6,702 nucleotides of DNA from the NCBI GenBank assembly GCA_022866885.1, contig JALHWS010000091.1, forward strand, positions 1-6,702, written 5' to 3'. The stretch's first letter is position 1. Each line of letters starts with the position of its first letter. Both the position numbers and the translations under genes were made by a program. The notes beneath the pieces were generated by a model, which did not search any database, had not been told where the DNA came from, and was given only the letters and a program-made list of their open reading frames with translations. Below, piece by piece: positions 1 to 4,278 of the stretch. This DNA is from Candidatus Microgenomates bacterium. GTDB lineage: Bacteria > Patescibacteriota > Microgenomatia > 2-02-FULL-39-11.

Positions 1-1042
1 TGCCGGCCAAAGTCCCAAAAAAATTGAATACCCCTATCAACCACTGGCCGACATTCAGGTTTGTATTGGCTAAATTGATGATATTGCCAAGCGCCGTCGC
101 GTTTCCGGTTTTGACTGTCCCGGAGCCGGTATTGTAGGAAGCGCTGTTTTCGCCGGTAATGGCTGCAATATCTATATCATTGGTAATCGTCGCGTCATTT
201 CCGTTGGCTTCTTTGACGGTAAAGCCACTGGTAGCATCGGTATAATTATTGGAAAGAGGTCCTGTAACGGCGTTTTTGGAAACCGTCCCTGATGCGCTGT
301 TGAATGAGTTTGAAGCGCTGTTATCAGCAAATTTAAAGACAATATCACTAAATTGCGTCCCGTAAACATTATAAACCTGGAAGCTGCCTAAACCTGAAAT
401 ATTGCTGTTTAATTTATTCAAAAGATTGACCGTTGTTTGCGAATCGCCGGTGAAAACCTGGCCGTCCAAAGTATTCAGATTGGCATAGTTGAAGCCGGTT
501 GAGGAAGCGGCACTGATTTTGTTCTCAAGATCGGCCAAATTTTTATTGAGAACTTCCTGCCAATTCTCGTTTTTCTCCGTTGCCACGTTGGTAGAAAGCG
601 GGCCGGTGGCGATATTGGCCGGATCATCTTGGTTACCGGATTGACTGCCGTCACTTTGATTAAGAGCATATTCTTCTCCAACTGTTGGCGTCGGTGAAGC
701 TTCGGTTGAAAAAGTAATCTCTCCGGTTGGGGTAACAGATGACTGTGATTCCAGTGGTGCAGCCGGCGGATCAGTAGGTGTTGCGGGTGCGTCAGTCGGT
801 TGACTGGCTCCGCTTGTCGGACTGGCAGATGAAGGAGTTGTCGGAGCGGCCGGAGCTGTAGGAGCAGCCGGCGGATCGGAAGGAGAAGCCGGTATAGTCG
901 GGACTGCCGGAACTGTAGGAATTGCCGGCGGACTTCCCTGTGCATAAACTGCCGGTAAAAAGACAGCACTTCTCCCTAAAAGAAGAGAAGCTATCAAAAA
1001 GATTGCCAGTAATTTTTTGATTTTAATAACTAATTTATTCAT
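1..1042 (-). CDS. Secreted Pro-rich stalk protein with TGPxSxN repeats, N-terminal part
   Basis: The gene starts at the ATG at 1040-1042 and stays open to the window edge, giving 347 complete codons; the C-terminus lies outside. Residues 1-34 look like a Sec signal peptide: Lys-rich start, hydrophobic stretch 11-31, then VYA before Gln35 as a likely cleavage site. Residues 35-121 are very rich in Pro, Ala, Thr and Ser, a probable stalk. Two repeats follow, at about 146 and 260, each opening with TGPLSxN. Both carry the later signature T-G-x-N-x-A-x-x-N-T, seen at 182-191 and 296-305. The same repeat occurs in the proteins at 1192-2310 and 3586-3897. From memory, such proteins are common on CPR cell surfaces and have no known function. 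A surface adhesin or S-layer-like role is inference only. The ATG has no clear Shine-Dalgarno site, and a palindromic repeat ends 11 bases upstream. Other long frames here are antisense or out-of-frame shadows of this gene. Confidence 0.85.
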   Translation of the reverse strand, partial: MNKLVIKIKKLLAIFLIASLLLGRSAVFLPAVYAQGSPPAIPTVPAVPTIPASPSDPPAAPTAPAAPTTPSSASPTSGASQPTDAPATPTDPPAAPLESQSSVTPTGEITFSTEASPTPTVGEEYALNQSDGSQSGNQDDPANIATGPLSTNVATEKNENWQEVLNKNLADLENKISAASSTGFNYANLNTLDGQVFTGDSQTTVNLLNKLNSNISGLGSFQVYNVYGTQFSDIVFKFADNSASNSFNSASGTVSKNAVTGPLSNNYTDATSGFTVKEANGNDATITNDIDIAAITGENSASYNTGSGTVKTGNATALGNIINLANTNLNVGQWLIGVFNFFGTLAG

Positions 1043-1053
1043 TCTATTACTTT

Positions 1054-1119
1054 TGTCATCCCGAACTTGTTTCGGGATCTTTTTATTAATTGAGATGCTG
1101 AAACTAGTTCAGCATGACA
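1054..1119. repeat. Dispersed palindromic element, short copy
   Basis: The 66-bp unit is bounded by TGTCAT and its complement ATGACA. Inside are two hairpins: TCCCGAA with TTCGGGA, and TGCTGAA with TTCAGCA. A second copy lies at 5209-5293. The left hairpin differs between copies by a compensatory change (C-G here, T-A there), so pairing is kept. I recall very similar TCATCCTGAA...TTCAGGATCT elements scattered through many unrelated bacterial genomes. There is no coding capacity. It fills most of the leader of the large secreted protein and could fold in its mRNA. Confidence 0.8.
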
Positions 1120-1135
1120 TTTCATTTTAAATATC

Positions 1136-1186
1136 TCTTCCCGGTGGGGATCTCTTATCCTAGGATAGATCCCCACCCGGGAAAGA
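1136..1186 (-). terminator. Long GC-rich 3' hairpin after the four-repeat gene
   Basis: An imperfect inverted repeat starts 5 bases past the stop codon of the four-repeat gene. The arms are 1136-1153 and 1167-1186, with a 9-bp uninterrupted core (TGGGGATCT) and a further C/G-rich block with small bulges. No U-tract follows on the minus strand, so it is not a classic intrinsic terminator. It may act as an mRNA 3'-end stabiliser or a weak terminator. A comparable hairpin follows the one-repeat gene at 3544-3572. Confidence 0.65.
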
Positions 1187-1191
1187 AATAA

Positions 1192-2310
1192 TTAATGGAC
1201 TACCGTAAAAGAATCGTTTACGTACACACAAATTCTTTTAACCAAATCTGCCATTCCAGCCAGTACACTGCCGCCGCCGGTATTAGTGTCTGCATTGTTC
1301 CATCCAGCATCAGCCGAATCAGTATCAAAATTAGAAACGTCAGCATCTTTATTCTCGTTCTCTACTTCCACTCCTTGTGTATTAGTTAACGTCTCCTGAT
1401 TGAATGACATTGGTCCGGTATCTACGTTACCGCTGACATTGGCAAATCCTCCCATTGCGGAAGTGACACTGGTCGTATTGATGTTACCTTTTGTCTCAAG
1501 ACCAAGATCACCGACTGCATTGCCGGATCTTATTTCGCCACCAAGAGTATTCGTGGAAGCGGAATTATGACCGGTATTTGCAATTGCATTGACCGTGTTT
1601 TTCACATCCATGTCGTTCTCATTTTCTACTTCTATGTCAGAAGTATTTTTTACCGTCACGAAATTTTGGGAAATCGGTCCGGTTGTCTGGTTGGTAGCTT
1701 GGTTGCCGCCAACTCCTCCTGCACCACCAACTATTGCGGTGGCGCTGTCGTTGACACGATTAACTACTCCAACATTCATGTCAGCGTTCCCTGCATAGAC
1801 GTATCCCGGACCGGTATTGGTATCTGCACGATTCCATCCGGAATCGACTGATGCCACTACTTTATTATCAACATGTGCATCATTCTCATTCTCAACCTCT
1901 ACGTTGTTTGAATTTGTGATGCCTATCTGGTTGACAGAATTCGGTCCGGTAATCCCGTTACTACCAACGTTGCCTGATGCTGCCGGTCCTCCGGAAACGG
2001 AAGTTGTATTCACGTTAGCCGTATTGGACAAGCTGGCATTGACTGACGCATTGCCGGAAACCACAGCTCCTCCAAGAGTGTTCATGGAAGCGCTGTTATG
2101 ACCGGTGTTGGCGGAAACTTTGACGTCATTTTTTATATCCGCGTCATTTTCGTTTTCCACTTTGACGGTGTTGGTATTGGTAACAGTGCAATAATTTTGT
2201 GATATAGGTCCTGTCGTGTCGTTTACGCAATTATTGCCTGTGGCAATAGCCGGTAAAACAGACGCGGCTAAAATAGCCACTGAACCTGCTATAGAAATAA
2301 ATTTTTTCAT
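1192..2310 (-). CDS. Secreted four-repeat surface protein (A-B-A-B, ~88-residue units)
   Basis: This gene encodes 372 residues. The ATG at 2308-2310 is chosen because GGGAGGTG (2320-2327) lies 9 bases upstream; the in-frame GTG at 2320-2322 lies inside that ribosome site. Residues 1-23 form a Sec signal peptide ending near AIA. Four repeats begin with TGP at about 33, 121, 210 and 298, a spacing of 88-89 residues; the last is cut short by the C-terminus. Each holds an E-N-E-N acidic motif and ends with a G-N-A-type turn. Repeats 1 and 3 carry TGHNSAS, while 2 and 4 carry GWNxADTNT, so the order is A-B-A-B and suggests duplication of a two-repeat unit. Cys28 and Cys41 could form a disulfide. 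The composition (Asn, Thr, Val, Gly) suggests a beta-rich fold. A structural surface or filament role is inference. The leader carries a putative attenuator, and a strong hairpin follows the stop. Confidence 0.88.
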   Translation of the reverse strand: MKKFISIAGSVAILAASVLPAIATGNNCVNDTTGPISQNYCTVTNTNTVKVENENDADIKNDVKVSANTGHNSASMNTLGGAVVSGNASVNASLSNTANVNTTSVSGGPAASGNVGSNGITGPNSVNQIGITNSNNVEVENENDAHVDNKVVASVDSGWNRADTNTGPGYVYAGNADMNVGVVNRVNDSATAIVGGAGGVGGNQATNQTTGPISQNFVTVKNTSDIEVENENDMDVKNTVNAIANTGHNSASTNTLGGEIRSGNAVGDLGLETKGNINTTSVTSAMGGFANVSGNVDTGPMSFNQETLTNTQGVEVENENKDADVSNFDTDSADAGWNNADTNTGGGSVLAGMADLVKRICVYVNDSFTVVH

Positions 2311-2319
2311 TTTTCTTTT

Positions 2320-2327
2320 CACCTCCC
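2320..2327 (-). promoter_or_regulatory. Strong Shine-Dalgarno site, decides the start
   Basis: GGGAGGTG is followed by 9 bases (AAAAGAAAA) and then the ATG at 2310. The one-repeat gene has the same layout (AAAGGAGGTG, then 10 bases GAAAAGATAA-T). These are the only two strong ribosome sites in the window, which suggests high translation of both secreted proteins. The site overlaps the in-frame GTG at 2320-2322, so that GTG is not the start. Confidence 0.85.
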
Positions 2328-2342
2328 TTCTTTAACTAAAGT

Positions 2343-2383
2343 ACAAGACTACTGCCCTCTGTCGAGGATTAAATAAGTCTTGT
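2343..2383 (-). promoter_or_regulatory. Leader hairpin upstream of the four-repeat gene
   Basis: ACAAGACT (minus 2383-2376) pairs perfectly with AGTCTTGT (minus 2350-2343). Within the 25-base loop, a small hairpin closes with CCTC and GAGG. The loop carries GACAGAGGGCAG, the exact complement of a stretch in the leader of the one-repeat gene. The hairpin ends 15 bases before the Shine-Dalgarno site. Its function is unknown; mRNA stabilisation or regulatory pairing is possible. Confidence 0.5.
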
Positions 2384-2421
2384 TTGCAAAATTATTCATA
2401 AAATTCGTTATTCAAAAATCC

Positions 2422-2469
2422 AATAAAAAAGAGGTAAGTCCCCCAAGTCAGACTTGGGATCCTTACCTC
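2422..2469 (-). terminator. Intrinsic terminator in the leader of the four-repeat gene
   Basis: On the minus strand, GAGGTAAG (2469-2462) pairs with CTTACCTC (2438-2431). An inner stem CCCAAG/CTTGGG lies within, and TTTTTTATT follows directly. This is a classic U-tailed terminator. It lies 31 bases after the stop codon of the DUF2292-like gene and about 110 bases before the four-repeat start. It could therefore end the small gene's transcript, attenuate the downstream gene, or both. Confidence 0.85.
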
Positions 2470-2486
2470 CGTGTGCGGTCAGTAAG
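2422..2486 (-). promoter_or_regulatory. Putative antiterminator/terminator switch, copy 1
   Basis: On the minus strand, CTTACT (2486-2481) can pair with GGTAAG (2467-2462), enclosing GA, a CCG-CACA-CGG hairpin and an A. GGTAAG is also part of the 5' arm of the terminator at 2422-2469, so the two folds exclude each other. The core CTGACCGCACACGGAGG matches the core in front of the one-repeat gene (4127-4143) at 15 of 17 positions. I do not recognise it as a known riboswitch. I saw no convincing promoter just upstream, so transcription probably comes from the promoter at 2735-2764 through the small DUF2292-like gene. Confidence 0.5.
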
Positions 2487-2499
2487 ACAATAATTAAAA

Positions 2500-2673
2500 T
2501 TAAAGATCGAGAATGCTGTGACTCGTCTTTTTGATATTCCGCTCGGTTATCTGCGTCACTTTGTGATCCTGGACTATCATTTCCACCGAACCCCAACCGC
2601 GGACATTTTTCAGAGCGGTTTTAACTTCTTCAATCAGGTCTTTAGTGATTTTTTTGGTTGAGTAGTCAACCAT
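2500..2673 (-). CDS. Small DUF2292 (YezD-like) protein
   Basis: This 57-residue frame starts at the ATG at 2671-2673 and stops with TAA at 2500-2502. An amphipathic helix-like start (KKITKDLIEEVKTALKNV) is followed by WGSVEMIVQDHKVTQITE. That matches my memory of the DUF2292 pattern: short helix, then G-S-V-x-I-x-V-x-D-x-x-V-x-Q-I. The function of the family is not established. A good promoter (TTGACA, 18 bases, TATATT) lies at 2735-2764, and its -35 overlaps the stop codon of the DUF4352-like gene, so this is an independent unit. No Shine-Dalgarno site is visible. The frame is open for 18 codons above the ATG, up to a TAA, but with no ATG, GTG or TTG. A 62-codon frame at 2408-2596 on the same strand is a shadow: it runs into the terminator and has no family signature. 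Confidence 0.75.
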   Translation of the reverse strand: MVDYSTKKITKDLIEEVKTALKNVRGWGSVEMIVQDHKVTQITERNIKKTSHSILDL

Positions 2674-2734
2674 TGGATTATTGGGACAGATTTTTCGGGC
2701 AGCGGACTTTCGGGGGCAGAGATAAATTTAAAAC

Positions 2735-2764
2735 AATATAATTAAATATCGTAACCTTTGTCAA
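2735..2764 (-). promoter_or_regulatory. Sigma-70-type promoter for the DUF2292-like gene
   Basis: On the minus strand, TTGACA (2764-2759) is followed by 18 bases and TATATT (2740-2735). The -35 is a perfect consensus and the -10 matches 5 of 6 positions. The predicted start of transcription is near 2728, about 55 bases before the ATG. The -35 overlaps the TGA of the upstream gene (2761-2763). Confidence 0.7.
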
Positions 2765-3381
2765 GAGGGAAAATTGACCTGAATGGTTTCTTTCTTTCCC
2801 TCCAACTCTCCAACAATCAGTTTATAATCCTTGGCGTCATCCGGGATGACGAAACCGATCCTATCGGTTTTGGTTGATATGGCGGCCACATTCACTAGAT
2901 TGTTATGAAGGTCTGGCGCGTACTTGTTATCCTCGTCTCCGTTATAAGACAACCTGACTAAGTCACCCGGTAAAATATTGTAGGCAACGGTGGCATCATT
3001 CTTCAGCTCCAGGTTAACGATTAAAAATAATTTATTATTTTTGGCAGTATAGACCTGGTCTTTCACCAAAACCTGGCTGGTCTTTTCCGCACTGGCAATT
3101 TTCAGTTTTATCTTATTGTTGAAGGCTGCTTTGCCCTGATTGTTCAAAGCGGCAAAATCAAAACTTTTGTCTACTTCGGAAACGATCGATTTGCTTTTAA
3201 TGACATTTGTGGTTGCTCTTCTGTTTTGATTATATCCAACAGCTGCGATTATCAATATGATAACCAATAGACCGATGGCCAGTTTTTTTCTGGTCTTCAA
3301 AAATTCTTTCACCTTATTTTTCCAGTTGCTGATTTTCGGAAGCAGTATTTCCGGGTCGAGATTGTTTTTGGTTTTAGCCAT
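2761..3381 (-). CDS. Membrane-anchored DUF4352-like protein
   Basis: This gene encodes 206 residues from the ATG at 3379-3381, the only Met in the frame. A basic cytoplasmic segment (1-33, rich in Lys) precedes one transmembrane helix at about 34-50 (LAIGLLVIILIIAAVGY). A soluble outer domain follows to the C-terminus. Residues 118-206 resemble the Ig-like DUF4352 domain as I remember it: LFLIVNLELKN (a beta strand ending in Lys-Asn), a polar loop, then GFVIPDDAKDYKLIVGEL near the end. Such proteins are usually lipoproteins or membrane-anchored extracytoplasmic proteins of unknown role. There is no Shine-Dalgarno site. A promoter (3431-3459) and an intrinsic terminator (3390-3417) both precede the ATG, so expression may be attenuated. 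Orientation is N-in/C-out by the positive-inside rule. The family call is moderate; the topology is firmer. Confidence 0.8.
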   Translation of the reverse strand: MAKTKNNLDPEILLPKISNWKNKVKEFLKTRKKLAIGLLVIILIIAAVGYNQNRRATTNVIKSKSIVSEVDKSFDFAALNNQGKAAFNNKIKLKIASAEKTSQVLVKDQVYTAKNNKLFLIVNLELKNDATVAYNILPGDLVRLSYNGDEDNKYAPDLHNNLVNVAAISTKTDRIGFVIPDDAKDYKLIVGELEGKKETIQVNFPS

Positions 3382-3389
3382 AATGAGAT

Positions 3390-3417
3390 AAAAAAACCCA
3401 AAGTAGAAAGCTTTGGG
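3390..3417 (-). terminator. Intrinsic terminator between promoter and start codon
   Basis: On the minus strand, CCCAAAG (3417-3411... read downward) appears as CCCAAAG/CTTTGGG arms at 3417-3411 and 3403-3397, with a 7-base loop and a run of seven T at 3396-3390. It ends 8 bases before the ATG of the DUF4352-like gene. It may end read-through from the one-repeat gene, attenuate its own gene, or both. A short alternative pairing GTAG/CTAC could compete, but it is weak. Confidence 0.75.
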
Positions 3418-3430
3418 CAGCTACAAAAAG

Positions 3431-3459
3431 ATAGTATAATGTGAAACTTAGCCTGTCAA
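3431..3459 (-). promoter_or_regulatory. Promoter for the DUF4352-like gene
   Basis: On the minus strand, TTGACA (3459-3454) is followed by 17 bases and TACTAT (3436-3431). TATACT at 3438-3433 is an alternative -10 with a 15-base spacer. The same TTGACA/TACTAT pair precedes the leader of the one-repeat gene. The predicted transcript would start about 7 bases before the terminator hairpin. Confidence 0.65.
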
Positions 3460-3488
3460 GACGAAGTAAAGATAACAAAATATATCAA

Positions 3489-3511
3489 AAGAGGACGAAT
3501 TCTACTTTAAA
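3489..3511. repeat. Inverted repeat flanking the one-repeat gene, distal arm
   Basis: The core AAGAGGACGAATTCTA is the complement of TAGAATTTGTCCTCTT at 3923-3938 with one mismatch. The match extends a further 7-8 bases with one substitution and a one-base gap. No transposase or clear target duplication accompanies it. In the mRNA it would lie about 75-95 bases after the stop codon of the one-repeat gene. Confidence 0.6.
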
Positions 3512-3543
3512 CAGAGTCCAACCAGTGAAGAAATATCCCTGCC

Positions 3544-3572
3544 GGGGGATAGCTGATTGTCAGCTATCCCCC
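3544..3572 (-). terminator. Perfect 13-bp hairpin after the one-repeat gene
   Basis: GGGGGATAGCTGA pairs perfectly with TCAGCTATCCCCC across a 3-base loop. The hairpin begins 13 bases past the stop codon. No U-tract follows on the minus strand, so it is either a non-canonical terminator or an mRNA 3'-end stabiliser. It parallels the hairpin after the four-repeat gene (1136-1186). Confidence 0.7.
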
Positions 3573-3585
3573 AAGCAGAACTTGA

Positions 3586-3897
3586 TTACATTCTGATTCT
3601 CGTATAATTATGGTTGACGTTATTGGATATAACAGTATAAGATTGAGAACCACCAGACACTACTGCTCCTCCCATAGTATTTCCATTGGCTGAATTACCA
3701 CCCGAATTGGAAACACTGACTACGTCATTGGTAACAAAAGCAAAGTTTGTATTTGTAACGCTAAACAACTTCAGATTTAATGTTGCGTTGACATTGATAC
3801 TATCTGGACCTGTCATTATATTTGATGCTGCGAAAGTCGGGACGACGGCTGCTAAAAGCATGCCGACACCAACTGCTGCTCCTAAAATTTTTTTCAT
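3586..3897 (-). CDS. Small secreted protein with one TGPxSxN-type repeat
   Basis: This gene encodes 103 residues from the ATG at 3895-3897, which has an excellent Shine-Dalgarno site (AAAGGAGGTG) 10 bases upstream. Residues 1-23 form a Sec signal peptide with likely cleavage after FAA or AFA (about 23-24). The mature part is one copy of the repeat in the four-repeat protein: TGPDSIN at 29-35, VTNTN at 47-51, then the G-N-S-A-x-x-N-T-M-G-G-A-V-V-S-G block near 68-83. The start MKKI and the ribosome site also parallel the four-repeat gene, so the two are probably paralogs. The C-terminus (NHNYTRIRM) is short and ends in basic residues. It could be a minor subunit or cap of a polymer made by the larger protein; that is inference. 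The leader is about 250 bases with two terminators, and a perfect hairpin follows the stop. Confidence 0.85.
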   Translation of the reverse strand: MKKILGAAVGVGMLLAAVVPTFAASNIMTGPDSINVNATLNLKLFSVTNTNFAFVTNDVVSVSNSGGNSANGNTMGGAVVSGGSQSYTVISNNVNHNYTRIRM

Positions 3898-3907
3898 ATT
3901 ATCTTTT

Positions 3908-3917
3908 CACCTCCTTT
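3908..3917 (-). promoter_or_regulatory. Strong Shine-Dalgarno site of the one-repeat gene
   Basis: AAAGGAGGTG is followed by 10 bases and the ATG at 3897. Sequence and spacing are nearly the same as at 2320-2327 before the four-repeat gene. The site sits next to the proximal arm of the inverted repeat (3915-3938), so pairing of that arm could affect ribosome access. Confidence 0.9.
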
Positions 3918-3938
3918 CAAAATAGAATTTGTCCTCTT
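3915..3938. repeat. Inverted repeat flanking the one-repeat gene, proximal arm
   Basis: This is the partner of 3489-3511. On the mRNA it reads AAGAGGAC-A-AATTCTA then TTTTGAAA, and its end overlaps the Shine-Dalgarno site. It could pair with the 3' untranslated arm across the whole gene. Confidence 0.6.
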
Positions 3939-3945
3939 ACTGCAC

Positions 3946-3992
3946 AAAAAAACACTCGAACCCTCTTCGTCAGTAGACGAAAGGGTCGAGTG
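3946..3992 (-). terminator. Second intrinsic terminator in the one-repeat leader
   Basis: On the minus strand, CACTCGA and CCCTTTCGTC (from 3992 downward) pair with GACGAAGAGGG and TTCGAGTG. The hairpin has two stacked stems and a TACT loop, and seven T follow (3952-3946). It ends 29 bases before the ribosome site, so most transcripts reaching it would stop unless it is relieved. It also lies inside a possible 33-codon leader frame (start 3995, stop overlapping the ATG of the main gene). Confidence 0.85.
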
Positions 3993-4090
3993 CATCCTTT
4001 GGACAGAGGGCAGACAATAATTCATATGGCAGTATTCGTTACTATTTTTCCGGTCAGAAAAATCCACCGGGCAGGTGTTCTTATATGGTT

Positions 4091-4129
4091 AAAAATAAAA
4101 GCAATCCTTCGACTATCTTAGGATTGCTT
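4091..4129 (-). terminator. First intrinsic terminator in the one-repeat leader
   Basis: On the minus strand, AAGCAATCC (4129-4121) pairs with GGATTGCTT (4107-4099) across a 13-base loop, and the T-rich run TTTTATTTTT covers 4100-4091. The predicted start of transcription is only about 20 bases upstream of the stem. Confidence 0.8.
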
Positions 4130-4147
4130 CCGTTTGCGGTCAGCAAA
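4091..4147 (-). promoter_or_regulatory. Putative antiterminator/terminator switch, copy 2
   Basis: On the minus strand, TTGCT (4146-4142) can pair with AGCAA (4128-4124), enclosing GA, a CCG-CAAA-CGG hairpin and an A. AGCAA is also part of the 5' arm of the terminator at 4091-4129, so the folds exclude each other. The core CTGACCGCAAACGGAAG is shared with 2466-2482; the outer stem changes from G-C here to A-U there while pairing is kept. A competing local hairpin GTTTGC/GCAAAC with loop TGACC exists in this copy only. The element starts within a few bases of the predicted RNA 5' end. The ligand or protein sensed, if any, is unknown. Confidence 0.55.
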
Positions 4148-4157
4148 CTCTATATCC

Positions 4158-4187
4158 ATAGTAGAACACTTTTTTTGATGCTGTCAA
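4158..4187 (-). promoter_or_regulatory. Proximal promoter of the one-repeat gene
   Basis: On the minus strand, TTGACA (4187-4182) is followed by 18 bases and TACTAT (4163-4158). The predicted start is near 4151, giving a leader of about 254 bases. The -35 is preceded by CCTAT, as at the distal promoter (CCTATTGACA in both). Confidence 0.7.
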
Positions 4188-4238
4188 TAGGCAATTTTGA
4201 GGTAATTTCATATCTGGAACTTATACTGAAAGAGTATC

Positions 4239-4267
4239 AGTTTAACTAACAAAAATAATTTTGTCAA
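4239..4267 (-). promoter_or_regulatory. Possible distal promoter of the one-repeat gene
   Basis: On the minus strand, TTGACA (4267-4262) is followed by 17 bases and TAAACT (4244-4239), 4 of 6 matches to the -10 consensus. Just downstream lies a short inverted repeat, ATACT/AGTAT at 4223-4237, which could be an operator or hairpin. The promoter begins 12 bases after the tsaB stop codon. Confidence 0.4.
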
Positions 4268-4278
4268 TAGGGATTTTT

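Noticed and set aside
475..969. 164-codon open frame on the minus strand, rich in Leu, Arg and Pro
   Set aside because: It overlaps the large secreted-protein gene in another frame of the same strand. That gene has a signal peptide and family repeats; this frame has odd composition and no motif.
1567..2101. Several open frames of 69-94 codons on the plus strand
   Set aside because: They are antisense shadows of the repetitive four-repeat gene, which keeps several frames open.
2408..2596. 62-codon open frame on the minus strand
   Set aside because: It overlaps the DUF2292-like gene in another frame and runs into a U-tailed terminator. The alternative frame has a recognisable family pattern.
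4142..4213. 23-codon frame (ATG at 4213 on the minus strand) ending in the switch core
   Set aside because: It has no ribosome site and lies over the proximal promoter, so it would mostly not be transcribed. Its stop within the core looks accidental.
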